64,000 nucleotides of DNA from Vandammella animalimorsus (GCF_002285265.1 NZ_NSJB01000012.1:22399-86398); one strand, 5' to 3'; counted from the first letter of the stretch, positions 18,183-28,273 are shown. Notes: generated by a model from the sequence alone, not told the origin. Made by a program: numbers and translations.

Positions 18183-19322
18183 TTACACCGCCACGTCTTC
18201 CAGCGGCCAGCGCGGCAGCACGTCAAAGCTCCAGACGCGGCTGGGCTCCTGCAGGCCGGCCTGCAATCGCATGGCGGCGGCCAGCGCGATCATGGCGCCG
18301 TTGTCGGTGCACAGGTACAGCTCGGGGTAATGCACGCGCACGCCGCGCCGGGCGCAGGCCGCATCCAGCGTGGCGCGCAACAGGCGGTTGGCGCCCACGC
18401 CGCCGGCCACCACCAGGCGCTGCAGCCCGGTCTGGCGCAAAGCCAGCAAGGCCTTGCGCACCAGCACGTCAACAATGGCCGCCTGGGTGCTGGCGGCCAG
18501 GTCGTGGCGGCGCGCCTGGGCCTGCTCGCCCAGGCGCTGCACCTGGGTGAGCACGGCCGTTTTCAGCCCGGCAAAGGAGAAATCCAGGTTGTCGCCGCGC
18601 AGCAGCGGGCGCGGCAGGTCAAAAGCCTGGGCATCGCCCTGCTCGGCCAGCCGCGCCAGCTCCGGCCCGCCCGGATAGGGCAGGCCCAGCAGCTTGGCCG
18701 ATTTGTCAAAGGCCTCACCCGCGGCGTCGTCGATGGTTTCGCCCAGCAACTGATAGCGCCCCACGCCATCGACGCGCATCAGCTGGGTGTGCCCGCCCGA
18801 GACCAGCAGCGCCACGAAGGGAAATTGCGGCGGATCGGCGCTGAGAAAGGGCGAGAGCAAATGCCCCTCCAGATGGTGCACGCCCAGCACCGGCGTGCCC
18901 AGCGCCGCGCCCAGCGCGCAGGCCACGCCCGCGCCAACCAGCAGCGCCCCGGCCAGGCCAGGGCCCTTGGTGTAGGCGATGACGTCGAGCTCTTGCAGGC
19001 TGCAGCCGGCCTGCTGCAGCACCTGCTGCGTCAGCGGCAGCACGCGGCGGATGTGGTCGCGGCTGGCCAGCTCGGGCACCACGCCGCCATAGAGCCGGTG
19101 CATGTCGATCTGGCTGTGCAGCGCATGGGCCAGCAACTGCGGCACAGGCGGGCTGGCCGCGCCGGGCGCTGCCGGCTGCGTCTGCACCAGGGCCACGCCG
19201 GTTTCGTCGCAGGAGGACTCGATGCCCAGCACCCGCAAGGGCCGGGTGGCCGCATCCAGGGCCGGCGACAAGGCCTGGGGGGATGGGGGCGCGGCGTTGG
19301 GCAAAGGCATGGGCGGATTCAT
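18183..19322 (-). CDS. tsaD: tRNA threonylcarbamoyltransferase TsaD, 379 aa
   Basis: Transfers threonylcarbamoyl to A37 of ANN-decoding tRNAs, with TsaB and TsaE. Actin-like ATPase fold: [13 protein letters not shown] near residue 33, the iron-binding HHLEGH, the VSGGHTQL phosphate motif, and CTDNGAMIA near the C-terminus. The first 28 residues are a Pro/Ala extension. The ATG at 19322 overlaps the stop codon of the upstream MATE gene by 4 bases, which supports this start and suggests translational coupling. Confidence 0.95.
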   Translation of the reverse strand: MNPPMPLPNAAPPSPQALSPALDAATRPLRVLGIESSCDETGVALVQTQPAAPGAASPPVPQLLAHALHSQIDMHRLYGGVVPELASRDHIRRVLPLTQQVLQQAGCSLQELDVIAYTKGPGLAGALLVGAGVACALGAALGTPVLGVHHLEGHLLSPFLSADPPQFPFVALLVSGGHTQLMRVDGVGRYQLLGETIDDAAGEAFDKSAKLLGLPYPGGPELARLAEQGDAQAFDLPRPLLRGDNLDFSFAGLKTAVLTQVQRLGEQAQARRHDLAASTQAAIVDVLVRKALLALRQTGLQRLVVAGGVGANRLLRATLDAACARRGVRVHYPELYLCTDNGAMIALAAAMRLQAGLQEPSRVWSFDVLPRWPLEDVAV

Positions 19323-20710
19323 TCAAGTCCCGGCAGGGCCGCTGCGCGGTCGCGGCCGGGCGCGCCATTATCCGGGCAATCGGCCCGCGCCACGCGCCAC
19401 AGCAGCCCGCACAGCAGCGCCGCCACCAGCAGCAAGGCGGTGGCGCTGGTCATCCAGAAAGCCTGCGGCGCCTGCATGGCCGGCCACGGCCCCAGACCCT
19501 GGAAGGCCAGCAGGTAGCCGCCGCTCAGGCCCAGGCCCCACAGCAGCAGCGCGTAGAGAACGAAGGGCAGCACCGTGATGCGGTAGCTGCGCAGCACGAA
19601 CAGCGCCACTGCCTGCAGCGCATCGCCCAGGTGGTAGGCCGCCACCCACAGCAGCAGCCCTTGCGCGAGCGCGGCGATGGCCGGGTCATTCACGTACAGC
19701 GCCGCCACCGGGCCGGCGGCCAGGGCCAGCGCCGCCGCGGCCAGCAGGGCCAGCAGCGCGGCTGCGCCCAGGCCCAGGCCTGCGGCATGGCGGGCCCGAG
19801 CTGCGTCGCCCGCGCCGCGCCAGTGGCTCACGCGCATGCTGGTGGCAATGCCCAGCGCCAGCGGCAGCATGTACAGCAGCGCGGCCACATTGCCGGCGAT
19901 CTGGTGGCTGGCCGAGGCCAGCGTGCCCAGGCGGGCGATGAACAAGGCCATCAGCGTGAACGAGGTGACCTCGACCATCACCGACAGCCCGGCCGGCACG
20001 CCCAGGCGCACGAAGGCAGCCAGCTGGCGCCAGTCGGGCCGCTCCAGCCGCTGCCAGATGGCGTAGGGGGCATACAGGCCTTGCGTGCGCAGCAGCCACA
20101 GCGCCACGGCCAGCAGGCCGCAGTTGACCAGCAGCGTGGCCCAGGCGCAGCCGACCGCGCCCTGCGGCGCCAGCCCCGCGCCGCCAAACGTCAGCCAGAC
20201 CGACAGCGCGATCTTGGGCAGCAGCGCCGCCACCTGCAGCAGCGTGACCAGGCGCGGATGACCCAGGCTTTGGTTGAGCGTGCTGTAGAGGCGAAACAGC
20301 AGCGCCGGCGGCAGCGCCCAGGCCAGCACGGCCAGATAGCGCTCGGCCTCGGCCTGCAGGGCCGGCGGCACCTGGGCCGCGCGCAGCAGCGGCCCGGGCA
20401 TCAGCAGCACCACCATGCCCAGCACGATGCAGGCAGCGCACAGATACAGCGCCTGGCGCAGCGAGCGCCCGACCTCGCCATGGCGGCGCGCGCCCTGCAG
20501 CTCGGCCCAGATCGGCAGCAGCGCCTGCAGCACGCCCATCAGTCCGACATAGACGCTGATGTAGATGGCCGTGCCCACCGACAGCGCGGCCAGCGCCTGG
20601 GCCGAGTGGCGCCCGGCCACCACGGTGTCGGTCACGCCAAAGGCCATCACGGCCAGCTGGCCGACAAAGACGACCCCGGTATGGCGGGCGATGGATTTGA
20701 GTTCGGACAT
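19319..20710 (-). CDS. MATE-family multidrug efflux transporter, 463 aa
   Basis: Inner-membrane exporter of the NorM group, exchanging sodium or protons for organic cations and drugs. Twelve hydrophobic segments can be followed, with the typical two MatE repeats (first: [19 protein letters not shown]; second begins near residue 230). Length is normal. It overlaps tsaD by 4 bases downstream. Substrates cannot be predicted. Confidence 0.9.
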   Translation of the reverse strand: MSELKSIARHTGVVFVGQLAVMAFGVTDTVVAGRHSAQALAALSVGTAIYISVYVGLMGVLQALLPIWAELQGARRHGEVGRSLRQALYLCAACIVLGMVVLLMPGPLLRAAQVPPALQAEAERYLAVLAWALPPALLFRLYSTLNQSLGHPRLVTLLQVAALLPKIALSVWLTFGGAGLAPQGAVGCAWATLLVNCGLLAVALWLLRTQGLYAPYAIWQRLERPDWRQLAAFVRLGVPAGLSVMVEVTSFTLMALFIARLGTLASASHQIAGNVAALLYMLPLALGIATSMRVSHWRGAGDAARARHAAGLGLGAAALLALLAAAALALAAGPVAALYVNDPAIAALAQGLLLWVAAYHLGDALQAVALFVLRSYRITVLPFVLYALLLWGLGLSGGYLLAFQGLGPWPAMQAPQAFWMTSATALLLVAALLCGLLWRVARADCPDNGAPGRDRAAALPGLE

Positions 20711-20769
20711 GGCAGCTGGGCTGTGCCTGCGCGCGGGCGCCGATGCACCGGCCGCGCGTCAAGCCAATG

Positions 20770-20810
20770 GAAAAACGCCACCTTCGCGCGCGGCAAGAGT
20801 GGCGTTTTTC
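20770..20810. terminator. bidirectional terminator after tRNA-Thr
   Basis: A 12-bp perfect stem (20770-20781 with 20799-20810) with A/T runs at both ends; on the minus strand it ends the tRNA-Thr transcript. Confidence 0.88.
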
Positions 20811-20853
20811 GGGAGCTTGCCACCGGGCGGGCCGTTGCCGGTGGCGCAATGCG

Positions 20854-20929
20854 TGGTGCCGAATAGAGGAGTCGAACCCCCGACCTTCTCATTACGAATG
20901 AGCTGCTCTACCAACTGAGCTAATTCGGC
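20854..20929 (-). tRNA. tRNA-Thr (CGT)
   Basis: 76 nt with CCA. Acceptor GCCGAAT pairs with ATTCGGC; anticodon loop TTCGTAA gives CGT; D- and T-arms intact. Close to E. coli thrW in layout. Confidence 0.95.
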
Positions 20930-20934
20930 CCTTG

Positions 20935-20963
20935 TGAAAGGGCGCGATTATAGCGCCCTTTCA
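20935..20963 (-). promoter_or_regulatory. tRNA-Thr promoter -10 inside an inverted repeat
   Basis: Minus-strand TATAAT (20947-20952) with a GC-rich discriminator, 18 bases before the tRNA. The box is the loop of an 11-bp inverted repeat (20935-20945 with 20953-20963), which may also serve to end fbp transcripts. No clear -35. Confidence 0.55.
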
Positions 20964-21007
20964 CCGCGCTCTCACAGCGGCGCGGCGCGATGGTTTTGCG
21001 CGGGCGC

Positions 21008-22030
21008 TCAAGACTGGCTGGCATCGAGCTCGGCGTAGTAGCGCTCGATGCGCTCAACCTCGTTCTTTGCGCCCATGATGACCGAGACGCGCTCGTGCAG
21101 TTGCGTGGGCTGGATGTCCAGGATGCGCTGGCGGCCGTTGCTGGCCGCGCCGCCGGCCTGCTCGATCAACCAGCCCATGGGGTTGGCCTCGTACATCAGG
21201 CGCAGCTTGCCGGGCTTGGCCGGCTCGCGCTGATCCCAGGGGTACATGAAGATGCCGCCACGGCTGAGGATGCGGTGGATGTCGGCCACCATGCTGGCGA
21301 TCCAGCGCATGTTGAAGTTCTTGCCGCGCGGGCCCTCCTCGCCGGCCAGGCACTCGTCGATGTAGCGCCGCACGGCCCCATCCCAGTGGCGCATATTGCT
21401 CATGTTGATGGAGAACTCCCGGGTGTCCTCGGGGATCCTGACGTTCTCCTCGATGAGCACGAACGAGCCCTGCTCGCGGTCCAGCGTGAACATGGCCACG
21501 CCATCGCCCACGGTCAGCACCAGCGTGGTCTGCGGGCCAAAAACGCAGTAGCCCGCGGCCACCTGCCGCGCGCCCGGCTGCAGGAAGTCGTCCACCGTCA
21601 CGCCGCGCTGCTCCTGGGGCTTTTCCAGCACGCTGAAGATGGTGCCGATGCTGACGTTGACGTCGATGTTGGACGAGCCATCGAGCGGGTCGAACAGCAG
21701 CAGGTACTCGCCCTGCGGATAGCGGTTGGGCACCAGGTAAATGCCCTCCATCTCCTCGCTGGCCATGGCCGCCAGGTGGCCGCCCCATTCGTTGGCCTCG
21801 ATCAGCACCTCGTTGGCGATGATGTCGAGCTTTTTCTGCACCTCGCCCTGCACGTTCTCGCTGCCGGCGCTGCCCATGGCCTCGCCCAGCGCGCCTTTGT
21901 TGACTTCAAAACTGATGCGCTTGCAGGCGCGCGCCACGACCTCCAGCAGCAAGCGCAGCTGGGCCGGGATGCGGCCATCGACGCGCTGCTGCTCGACCAG
22001 GTAACGGGAGAGGGAAATTCTCTTGCTCAT
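21008..22030 (-). CDS. fbp: fructose-1,6-bisphosphatase class 1, 340 aa
   Basis: Gluconeogenic enzyme hydrolysing fructose 1,6-bisphosphate. The metal and substrate motif [13 protein letters not shown] is near residue 112, and [19 protein letters not shown] and GGIFMYPWD are family-typical. Normal length. The start ATG lies 3 bases after the stop of the 145-residue cassette protein, so fbp is the last gene of a tight four-gene row pepN, ATPase, small protein, fbp. In related genomes pepN and fbp are usually direct neighbours (family knowledge, not tested here). Confidence 0.95.
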   Translation of the reverse strand: MSKRISLSRYLVEQQRVDGRIPAQLRLLLEVVARACKRISFEVNKGALGEAMGSAGSENVQGEVQKKLDIIANEVLIEANEWGGHLAAMASEEMEGIYLVPNRYPQGEYLLLFDPLDGSSNIDVNVSIGTIFSVLEKPQEQRGVTVDDFLQPGARQVAAGYCVFGPQTTLVLTVGDGVAMFTLDREQGSFVLIEENVRIPEDTREFSINMSNMRHWDGAVRRYIDECLAGEEGPRGKNFNMRWIASMVADIHRILSRGGIFMYPWDQREPAKPGKLRLMYEANPMGWLIEQAGGAASNGRQRILDIQPTQLHERVSVIMGAKNEVERIERYYAELDASQS

Positions 22031-22033
22031 GAA

Positions 22034-22471
22034 TCAAACCTTGGAAAGATCAAGTTGGCGATGCAGGTGAATCCTGGTTTCGGCGCTGAAGCGCCCAGCC
22101 AGATCGGAACGAATATCGCCGGTCACGATGACGTGCCAGCCACAAATGTCTGCCATGGCATCCGGGCAGTGCTTTTGCAAAATTGCCAGTGTGCCCGCTC
22201 GCTTGCCTCTCAACTCACTCGGCTTGAATGGATGCACCTCGACGGCCAGGACTTTTCCGGCGCTTGCGCCCGTCTCAATGAAGTAGTCCCAGCGTTGTTG
22301 CTTGGGCATCAGCTTGAGCTCAGTCGTACAGGCATCGAAGTCCATGCTTTGCACGCATTTATGGCTGCGATGCTTGCCCTCGAGAACACGCTTCTTGTGC
22401 TCGCTTTTGAGAGCTTGTTTTCCTTCTTTGATACAGCAGGAAAACTGCGGATTCTGCGCCAAGCTCTTCAT
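22034..22471 (-). CDS. unknown 145-aa partner of an OLD-like ATPase
   Basis: Not recognised. The N-terminal 40 residues are Lys/His/Cys-rich (KSEHKKRVLEGKHRSHKC). The centre holds WDYFIETGASAGKVLAVEVHPFK, where an Asp/Glu pair followed by E-V-H on a predicted strand might be a variant of a PD-(D/E)xK nuclease core, but this is only a guess. No signal peptide or membrane segment. Its start overlaps the ATPase stop by 4 bases (ATGA) and its stop is 3 bases from fbp. Base composition is visibly less GC-rich than the neighbours, like the ATPase gene. By position and coupling it is the likely effector or specificity partner of the ATPase. Confidence 0.75.
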   Translation of the reverse strand: MKSLAQNPQFSCCIKEGKQALKSEHKKRVLEGKHRSHKCVQSMDFDACTTELKLMPKQQRWDYFIETGASAGKVLAVEVHPFKPSELRGKRAGTLAILQKHCPDAMADICGWHVIVTGDIRSDLAGRFSAETRIHLHRQLDLSKV

Positions 22472-23703
22472 GGCCTGAGCTCCTCGTCGGCCAGCGAGGA
22501 GAAATCCAGGTCAAGCTGCACGATGGCTTCGGCCAAGTGCGTGGAATACTTCAGCAGATCGCCCCAGACGGGCTTGTCGGAAGGGCCATAGGTGCGCAAG
22601 TCAGAGATGTCGCGCGACACTACCCGGCTTGCTGGCTGCGACCTTTGCTGTTTCTGATACCCCAGATAAAACACCCGCGCACGAGAATCCTTGAGGCGCA
22701 CCGCAACTGCCTTGGAAGTCAGGTTTGCGCTCAATCCAAACGCCTTGAGGACATCCTGCTCGCTCGCCTTGTCCATTTTTCGCGCCGTATTCAAGCGATT
22801 CAGGGCCCAGGCGAAATCGACCATCAAAGGCGAATGGGTAGAGAGAATGACGCGATAGCCTCTGGCCATCAGATGCAATACGGCTACACCCACCGCAAAC
22901 AAGGCCTTGGGATGCAGGCCCAATTCAGGCTCTTCGAGAATCACTGTATCCACGGCCTGGACTTTGGTGTTTCGTCCGGCTGGCATCAACTCATACAACG
23001 CCAGCAGCAAAGGGACGAACTCACGCTGCCCCGCCGTCCAGGCCATATAAGGAATCGCACTGGCCTGACTGACCGAAAGAATCAAGCGGCTTTGCTGCGA
23101 TACACGGTCGATATTGAGTGCCGCACCGTGAAAGATGGCCTCGGAAAAAAGGCTACGAATACTGGCATGGAGCCGGTTCTTGATAGGGAACAAGGCCTTG
23201 TCCGATTGATTGAGCCATTGCAGTATGCGCTCGCTCTGCGCGCGCGCCACATAAGGCGTGCCCGTGCGGTGCTGCTGAAAGGCCAAAGGCCAGCCATCCA
23301 TCAGCAACAAGGCCCGGTGCGCGGGGATGTAGTAGGTGCGCTCGGCGCGCTGCTCCTTTTGAGCTGCGGCATTGCCCTTGGGCAAGCGAAACAGTGAATC
23401 CAACTTGTAAGAGACGCCATCGAGCTCAATGCGGGTATGGTCAAAGTCATACCCGCCTTTGCCAATGCCCTCGCCAAAAAAAAGATCCAAAGGCCTGCTC
23501 GGATGCTCACCCGAACGCCAATTGATGCCGTAATGCTCCCAAGTGCGCCGAATGGCAACCCGGTCCGTGAGCAGTTTCAGCCATTGAAGCACCAGGCTTT
23601 TGCCGGTGGCCTGCTCCCCCACCAGGATAGTCAGGTCACCCGCTTGCCCGAAGTCGATCTCGGCACTCTCAATCTGTGCGAATTTTTCAATGCGCAGCTT
23701 CAC
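22468..23703 (-). CDS. ABC/OLD-like AAA ATPase, 411 aa
   Basis: ATPase of the SMC/RecF/OLD superfamily. KLRIEKFAQIESAEIDFG is the usual first strand; Walker A is GEQATGKS, the ABC-like signature is TAGQREFVPLL, Walker B is DTVILEEPELGLHP, and STHSP is the switch histidine. There is no TOPRIM or nuclease domain fused, unlike classical OLD/GajA. A frame is open from ATG 23730, but GTG 23703 has GGAG seven bases upstream and gives the family-normal N-terminus; it overlaps the end of pepN by 17 bases. Paired with the 145-residue gene it resembles two-gene anti-phage cassettes in general plan; function is inferred only. Confidence 0.82.
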   Translation of the reverse strand: MKLRIEKFAQIESAEIDFGQAGDLTILVGEQATGKSLVLQWLKLLTDRVAIRRTWEHYGINWRSGEHPSRPLDLFFGEGIGKGGYDFDHTRIELDGVSYKLDSLFRLPKGNAAAQKEQRAERTYYIPAHRALLLMDGWPLAFQQHRTGTPYVARAQSERILQWLNQSDKALFPIKNRLHASIRSLFSEAIFHGAALNIDRVSQQSRLILSVSQASAIPYMAWTAGQREFVPLLLALYELMPAGRNTKVQAVDTVILEEPELGLHPKALFAVGVAVLHLMARGYRVILSTHSPLMVDFAWALNRLNTARKMDKASEQDVLKAFGLSANLTSKAVAVRLKDSRARVFYLGYQKQQRSQPASRVVSRDISDLRTYGPSDKPVWGDLLKYSTHLAEAIVQLDLDFSSLADEELRP

Positions 23704-26443
23704 CACTCTTCTCCATGGAGGGCCTTGCATTCAGCGCTTTGCCGACGATCTCGCGCACGTCCTTGCTCAGGCCCTGGTGCGCGGCCACTTGCTGCAGCGC
23801 CGCCTCGGCGTGGGTGCGGTAGGGCTGGGCCAGCTTGCGCCAGGCGTCCATGGCGCGCGCCAGGCGCGCGGCCACTTGGGCGTTGATGGCGTCCAGCGCC
23901 AGCACCTGCTCGGCCCAGAACTGGTAGCCCGCGCCATCGGCGCGGTGAAAGCCCGCCGGGTTGTGGCTGCTGTAGGCAAAGATCAGGCTGCGCGCGCGGT
24001 TGGGGTTCTTGAGGTTGAAGTCCGCATGGCGCATCAGCTGGCGCACCGCGGGCAGCACGTCGCCGTCCACGTCAGGGGCCATGGCTTGGAGCTGGAACCA
24101 TTTGTCCAGCACCAGGGCCTCGTCGCGGAACTGGCGGTGCAGGCGCTGCAGGGCCTGCTGGGCCAGCGGGTGGCGCGCCTGCACCAGCGCCGCCAGCGCG
24201 TTGAAGCGGTCGGTCATGTTGCCCGCGTCCTTGACGCGCTGATAGGCCTTGCCGGGCCAGACGGCATCGCCCGTGCGGCCGGCCTGGCGCACCAGCATGG
24301 CCAGGGCCTTGCCGGCCAGGGCGCGGCGGCCTGCGCCGTGGGCGTCGGGCCGGTAGGCGCCCGTGTCGTGGTGCTGCTCCCACACGGCTTGCCATTCGGC
24401 CTGCAGGGCCTGGGCGAGCTGGTCCTGCAGGGCCTCGCGCACGGCGTGGATGCGCTGCGGATCGACCTGCTCGAGCTGCTCGGCGATGTAGCCCTCCGAG
24501 GGCAGCGTGAGCACCAGGTCCTTGAAGGCCGCATCCAGCTGCGCATCGCCCAGCACCTGGCGCATGGCCTGCACGAAGCGCGCCGGCAGGGCGATCTCGG
24601 CCTCGGGGTTGTGGATGGCCGCCAGCATGATGCGCTGGGCCCATTGCTGGCTGGCCTCCCAGCGGTTGAAGGGGTCGCTGTCGTGTTGCAGCAAGGTCTC
24701 CAGCGCGTCGTCCTCCAGGTTTTGGTGCAGCACCACGGGGGCGCTGAAGCCGCGCAGCAGCGAGGGCACGGGCATCTCGCCCACCTGGGTGAAGACAAAG
24801 CTTTGCTGGCGCTCGTGCAGCACCAAGGTGGCCTCCAGCCCCAGCCCTTGCGCGCCTTGTTCGCTCTGCAACTGCAAGGGCAGCGCCGCGCCGCTGCGGC
24901 CCAGCAGGCCCAGGCGCACGGGGATGATGAGCGGCTGCTTCTCATCCTGGCCCGGCGTGGGCGGGGTGGTTTGCGTCAGCGTCAGGGTGTAGGTCTGGGC
25001 TGCGGCGTCGTACTGGCTCTCGGCGTGCACCTGGGGCGTGCCGGCCTGGCTGTACCAGCGCTTGAACGGCTCCAGATGCACGGCCAGCGGGCTATGCGGG
25101 TTGGCATCGGCGATGGCCTGGGCGAAGTCGTCGCAGGTGACGGCCTGGCCGTCGTGGCGCTCGAAGTACAGCGCCATGCCTTTGCGAAAGCCCGCCTCGC
25201 CCACCAGGGTGTGCATCATGCGCACCACCTCGGCGCCCTTTTCATAGACGGTCAGGGTGTAGAAGTTGTTGATTTCCTGGTAGCTGTCGGGCCGCACGGG
25301 GTGGGCCATGGGGCCGGCGTCCTCGGCAAACTGCATGGTGCGCAGCAGGCGCACGTCCTCGATGCGCTTGACGGCGCGGGCGCTGTCGCTGCCGGCCATG
25401 TCCATGGAGAACTCCTGATCGCGAAACACCGTCAGCCCCTCTTTGAGCGAGAGCTGGAACCAATCACGGCAGGTGATGCGGTTGCCCGTCCAGTTGTGGA
25501 AGTATTCGTGGCCGATCACGCTTTCCACGTTGGCGAAGTCCTGATCGGTGGCCGTGGCCTGGCTGGCCAGCACGAACTTGGTGTTGAAGATGTTCAGGCC
25601 CTTGTTCTCCATCGCGCCCATGTTGAAGTCGCTGGTGGCGACGATCATGAAGCGCTCCAGATCCAGCGGCAGGCCAAAGCGCGCCTCATCCCAGGCGATG
25701 CTGGCCATGAGCGAGCGCATGGCGTGCTCGGTCTTTTCCAGGTCGCCCGGGCGCACATACACCTGCAGCAGGTGCTGCTGGCCGTTGCGCGCCGTGATGG
25801 CCTGCTCGCGCGCCACCAATTGCCCGGCCACCAGCGCAAACAGGTAGCTGGGCTTCTTGAATGGGTCGTGCCAGCGGGCGAAGTGGCGCCCGTCCCCCAG
25901 ATCGCCCTGCTCCAGCAGGTTGCCGTTGGACAGCAGCACCGGGTAGGCCGCCTTGTCGGCGCGCAGCGTCACGGTGAAGACGCTCATCACATCGGGCCGA
26001 TCCAAAAAGTAGGTGATGCGGCGAAAGCCCTCGGCCTCGCACTGCGTGAAGAACGCGCCCTGGCTGACGTACAGGCCCGAGAGCTGGGTGTTCTTCTCGG
26101 GCTGGCAGGTGGTGAAGATCTCCAGATCGAAAGGCTCTGGCCCCTCGGGCAGGTTGGAGAGCACCAGCTGATCGCCCTCCATCTTGAAGCTCGCGCCCTG
26201 GCCATTGACCAGCACGCGCGCCAGGTTCAGCGCCTGGCCATCGAGCCGCAACGGCTGGGCCGGCACATCCGGGTTGCGGCGCACGCGCATCTTGTTGAGC
26301 ACGCGGGTCTTGGCCGGGTCCAGATCAAAGCTCAGATCCACCGTGTCGATCCAGAACGCAGGCGGGCGGTAATCCTCGCGCCGCACCACGCTGGCAGCGC
26401 TGTGGCGTTGGGCGGCATCGGCAAAAGTGGCGGTATCAGTCAT
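23687..26443 (-). CDS. pepN: aminopeptidase N (M1 family), 918 aa
   Basis: Cytoplasmic zinc metallopeptidase releasing N-terminal residues from peptides. The substrate motif GAMEN is at 276-280 and the zinc site HEYFH at 312-316 with the third ligand Glu335 (LSLKEGL). C-terminal DUF3458-type domains follow. Length is close to that of E. coli PepN. Start at ATG 26443 (MTDTATFADA); upstream residues in frame look non-coding. Its 3' end overlaps the ATPase cassette start. Confidence 0.95.
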   Translation of the reverse strand: MTDTATFADAAQRHSAASVVRREDYRPPAFWIDTVDLSFDLDPAKTRVLNKMRVRRNPDVPAQPLRLDGQALNLARVLVNGQGASFKMEGDQLVLSNLPEGPEPFDLEIFTTCQPEKNTQLSGLYVSQGAFFTQCEAEGFRRITYFLDRPDVMSVFTVTLRADKAAYPVLLSNGNLLEQGDLGDGRHFARWHDPFKKPSYLFALVAGQLVAREQAITARNGQQHLLQVYVRPGDLEKTEHAMRSLMASIAWDEARFGLPLDLERFMIVATSDFNMGAMENKGLNIFNTKFVLASQATATDQDFANVESVIGHEYFHNWTGNRITCRDWFQLSLKEGLTVFRDQEFSMDMAGSDSARAVKRIEDVRLLRTMQFAEDAGPMAHPVRPDSYQEINNFYTLTVYEKGAEVVRMMHTLVGEAGFRKGMALYFERHDGQAVTCDDFAQAIADANPHSPLAVHLEPFKRWYSQAGTPQVHAESQYDAAAQTYTLTLTQTTPPTPGQDEKQPLIIPVRLGLLGRSGAALPLQLQSEQGAQGLGLEATLVLHERQQSFVFTQVGEMPVPSLLRGFSAPVVLHQNLEDDALETLLQHDSDPFNRWEASQQWAQRIMLAAIHNPEAEIALPARFVQAMRQVLGDAQLDAAFKDLVLTLPSEGYIAEQLEQVDPQRIHAVREALQDQLAQALQAEWQAVWEQHHDTGAYRPDAHGAGRRALAGKALAMLVRQAGRTGDAVWPGKAYQRVKDAGNMTDRFNALAALVQARHPLAQQALQRLHRQFRDEALVLDKWFQLQAMAPDVDGDVLPAVRQLMRHADFNLKNPNRARSLIFAYSSHNPAGFHRADGAGYQFWAEQVLALDAINAQVAARLARAMDAWRKLAQPYRTHAEAALQQVAAHQGLSKDVREIVGKALNARPSMEKSGEAAH

Positions 26444-26591
26444 GAAGCAATCTTTGCAAACGGGCGGCATTGGCAGGGCCGGCCAGCGGCCCAAAAAATG
26501 CCCGGATTTTGCAGCACACTGGGCCCGCCGCGCAAAACGCGACCGAGCCAGGCGCTGCCCAGCTCGGCCCGGCAGCGCCACACAGAACAAC

Positions 26592-26624
26592 GCAGCCCAT
26601 GGGCGCCAAGGCCGCATGGGCTGC
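26592..26624 (-). terminator. hairpin downstream of the Trp-rich protein gene
   Basis: 10-bp perfect stem (GCAGCCCATG with its complement), 13-base loop, no T-run. May end the small gene's transcript. The stretch 26444-26673 otherwise shows no gene. Confidence 0.4.
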
Positions 26625-26673
26625 TTGCAGGGAGCGGGGCCAGACAGTGGACGCGGGCGACGGGCTCAAGGCC

Positions 26674-26919
26674 TCACTTCTTGCCCTTGCGCACGATCAG
26701 GCCCAGGCGCTCGCGGTCGCGGGCAATGCGCGCCTGCTTGCGCTCATTCTCCTTCTCGACCACCTTGCGCTTGGTGTAGCCCGACCAGTCGGCCCAGGCC
26801 CACCACAGCGCCGTCAGGCCAAACGGCACGGCAATCCACCACCAAGGCCAATCGGCCACCGGCCCGAAGGCAAAGTACTTCATGGCCAGCAGGATCAAAG
26901 AAATGGCAAGCAGGTACAT
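26674..26919 (-). CDS. small tryptophan-rich membrane protein, 81 aa
   Basis: Resembles the small Trp-rich TIGR04438-type proteins of betaproteobacteria. Two hydrophobic segments (YLLAISLILLAMKYFA and WWWIAVPFGLTALWWAW) are followed by a highly charged Lys/Arg/Glu tail (RKVVEKENERKQARIARDRE), so it is a two-pass inner-membrane protein with a cytoplasmic tail. ATG 26919 has AAGGAG at good distance. Role unknown. Confidence 0.8.
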   Translation of the reverse strand: MYLLAISLILLAMKYFAFGPVADWPWWWIAVPFGLTALWWAWADWSGYTKRKVVEKENERKQARIARDRERLGLIVRKGKK

Positions 26920-27092
26920 CCAGGCTCCTTGTTCATCGACACGCCCCGGGCTTTCAATCGAAAAAAGCCCAACGCCGCACATTCTGCAACAGATATATCC
27001 AAACCACACCCACGGCTGCGCCCCCTGCCAAGGCCCAAGGCGCGATTTGGTGTACAACCAGGCCCTGTCATTTCACCACCAGAGGACGAGTC

Positions 27093-28112
27093 ATGAAAAA
27101 ACCCATGCTGCTGGCGACGCTGTGCGCGGCCGCCCTGCCTGCGCTGGCGCAGCAGGCCTTGTTTGCCGATGCCATCGCCCCCGCCGCAGGTGGCAGCACG
27201 GGCAAGGCGCCCTACCTCTACGTCGGCCAGGCGACCACGGCCAAGGCCCCGCTGGCGCTGAGCAGCCAGCCGGGCAAGGGCACGCCGGTGACGACCGTGC
27301 CCGCCCAGGCCCCGCTGACCGTGTTGTTGGCCACGCCCGACAAAGCGCATTACCTGGTCAAGACCAGCCTGGGCCTGACCGGCTGGATTGCCGCCGACGC
27401 CCAGCCCGCTGCCGACAGCCGCGACAGCGAGGACTTCAGCCAGCTGAAAAAGCTCAGCCCCATCCCCGAGGGCCTGAAGATCGAAGGCCTGCCGCCCTTT
27501 GCCCTGCACTACAACCCGCAGCGCATCCAGCCGCTCACGCCGGCGGCGCAAAGCAATGAGGACAGCTACGTGCTGCTGCAAGGGCAGTTTGCCGCCAACG
27601 ATCGCAACTACCGGCTCGAATGCGGCCCTGGCCCGAGCGCCGACCCCTACTGCGAGCTGCTCGACGCGGCCGACCTCAAGCAACGCGCCGATGGTCAGCT
27701 CGCCGCCGGGCGCATGCTGGGCGGGGAGACCTTTTACTTCCCCGGCAACGGCACGCTCTACAGCAGCACCCACATCAACCGCCACCACCAGACCTTCAGC
27801 AAATACCGCCTGAAAGACGATGGCCAGCTGGCCGAAGTCGCGCAGGCTTTTTATTACGTAGGGCTGAAAAGCACGGCACTGGCGCCCATCACCCTCAGCA
27901 GCCAGCCCGAAGGGGGCGAGCCCGTGGCCCGCATCGCCAAGGGCGACAAACTCCAGGTGCTGCTGCACGACGCCTTCCGCCCGCGCAAGGAAGACGACTA
28001 TCGCGACTTCCTGCTCATCCAGGCCAGCGACGGCAGCCTGGGCTGGCTGAGCGTCAACCACCTCGGCGACGAGCCCGCCCCCATCGAGGACTACCGCTTC
28101 ATGGGCGACTGA
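27093..28112 (+). CDS. secreted protein with two SH3-like repeats, 339 aa
   Basis: Function unknown. A Sec signal peptide (MKKPMLLATLCAAALPALA) is followed by two copies of an SH3b-like unit: YLYVGQATTAKAPLALSSQP at about residues 44-63 and FYYVGLKSTALAPITLSSQP at about 254-273, each continuing to a GW motif (TGWIAAD, LGWLSVN). Between them lies a region with two cysteines (CGPGPSADPYC) and repeated aromatic residues. Bacterial SH3b domains often bind cell-wall components; a periplasmic role is likely. Own transcription unit, divergent from the Trp-rich gene. Confidence 0.75.
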   Translation: MKKPMLLATLCAAALPALAQQALFADAIAPAAGGSTGKAPYLYVGQATTAKAPLALSSQPGKGTPVTTVPAQAPLTVLLATPDKAHYLVKTSLGLTGWIAADAQPAADSRDSEDFSQLKKLSPIPEGLKIEGLPPFALHYNPQRIQPLTPAAQSNEDSYVLLQGQFAANDRNYRLECGPGPSADPYCELLDAADLKQRADGQLAAGRMLGGETFYFPGNGTLYSSTHINRHHQTFSKYRLKDDGQLAEVAQAFYYVGLKSTALAPITLSSQPEGGEPVARIAKGDKLQVLLHDAFRPRKEDDYRDFLLIQASDGSLGWLSVNHLGDEPAPIEDYRFMGD

Positions 28113-28273
28113 GCGCCGCCGGGCAAGGCGTGTTCTCTGCACACGCCGCAGCAACAAGCGCGTGCGCTGCGGCGCGCACAGCCCTTGCCCGAAGACCTGC
28201 CCAAAGGCCGCAGCAAGGCCACCGCAAGATCACAGCAAGGCCGCGCCGCATGGGGCGCAGAGTGCGAAAACAG

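Noticed and set aside
23600..26779. Very long plus-strand open frame opposite pepN (over 1000 codons)
   Set aside because: It is the antisense shadow of pepN and the ATPase gene in GC-rich DNA; it has no recognisable domain, while the minus strand encodes a canonical M1 peptidase.
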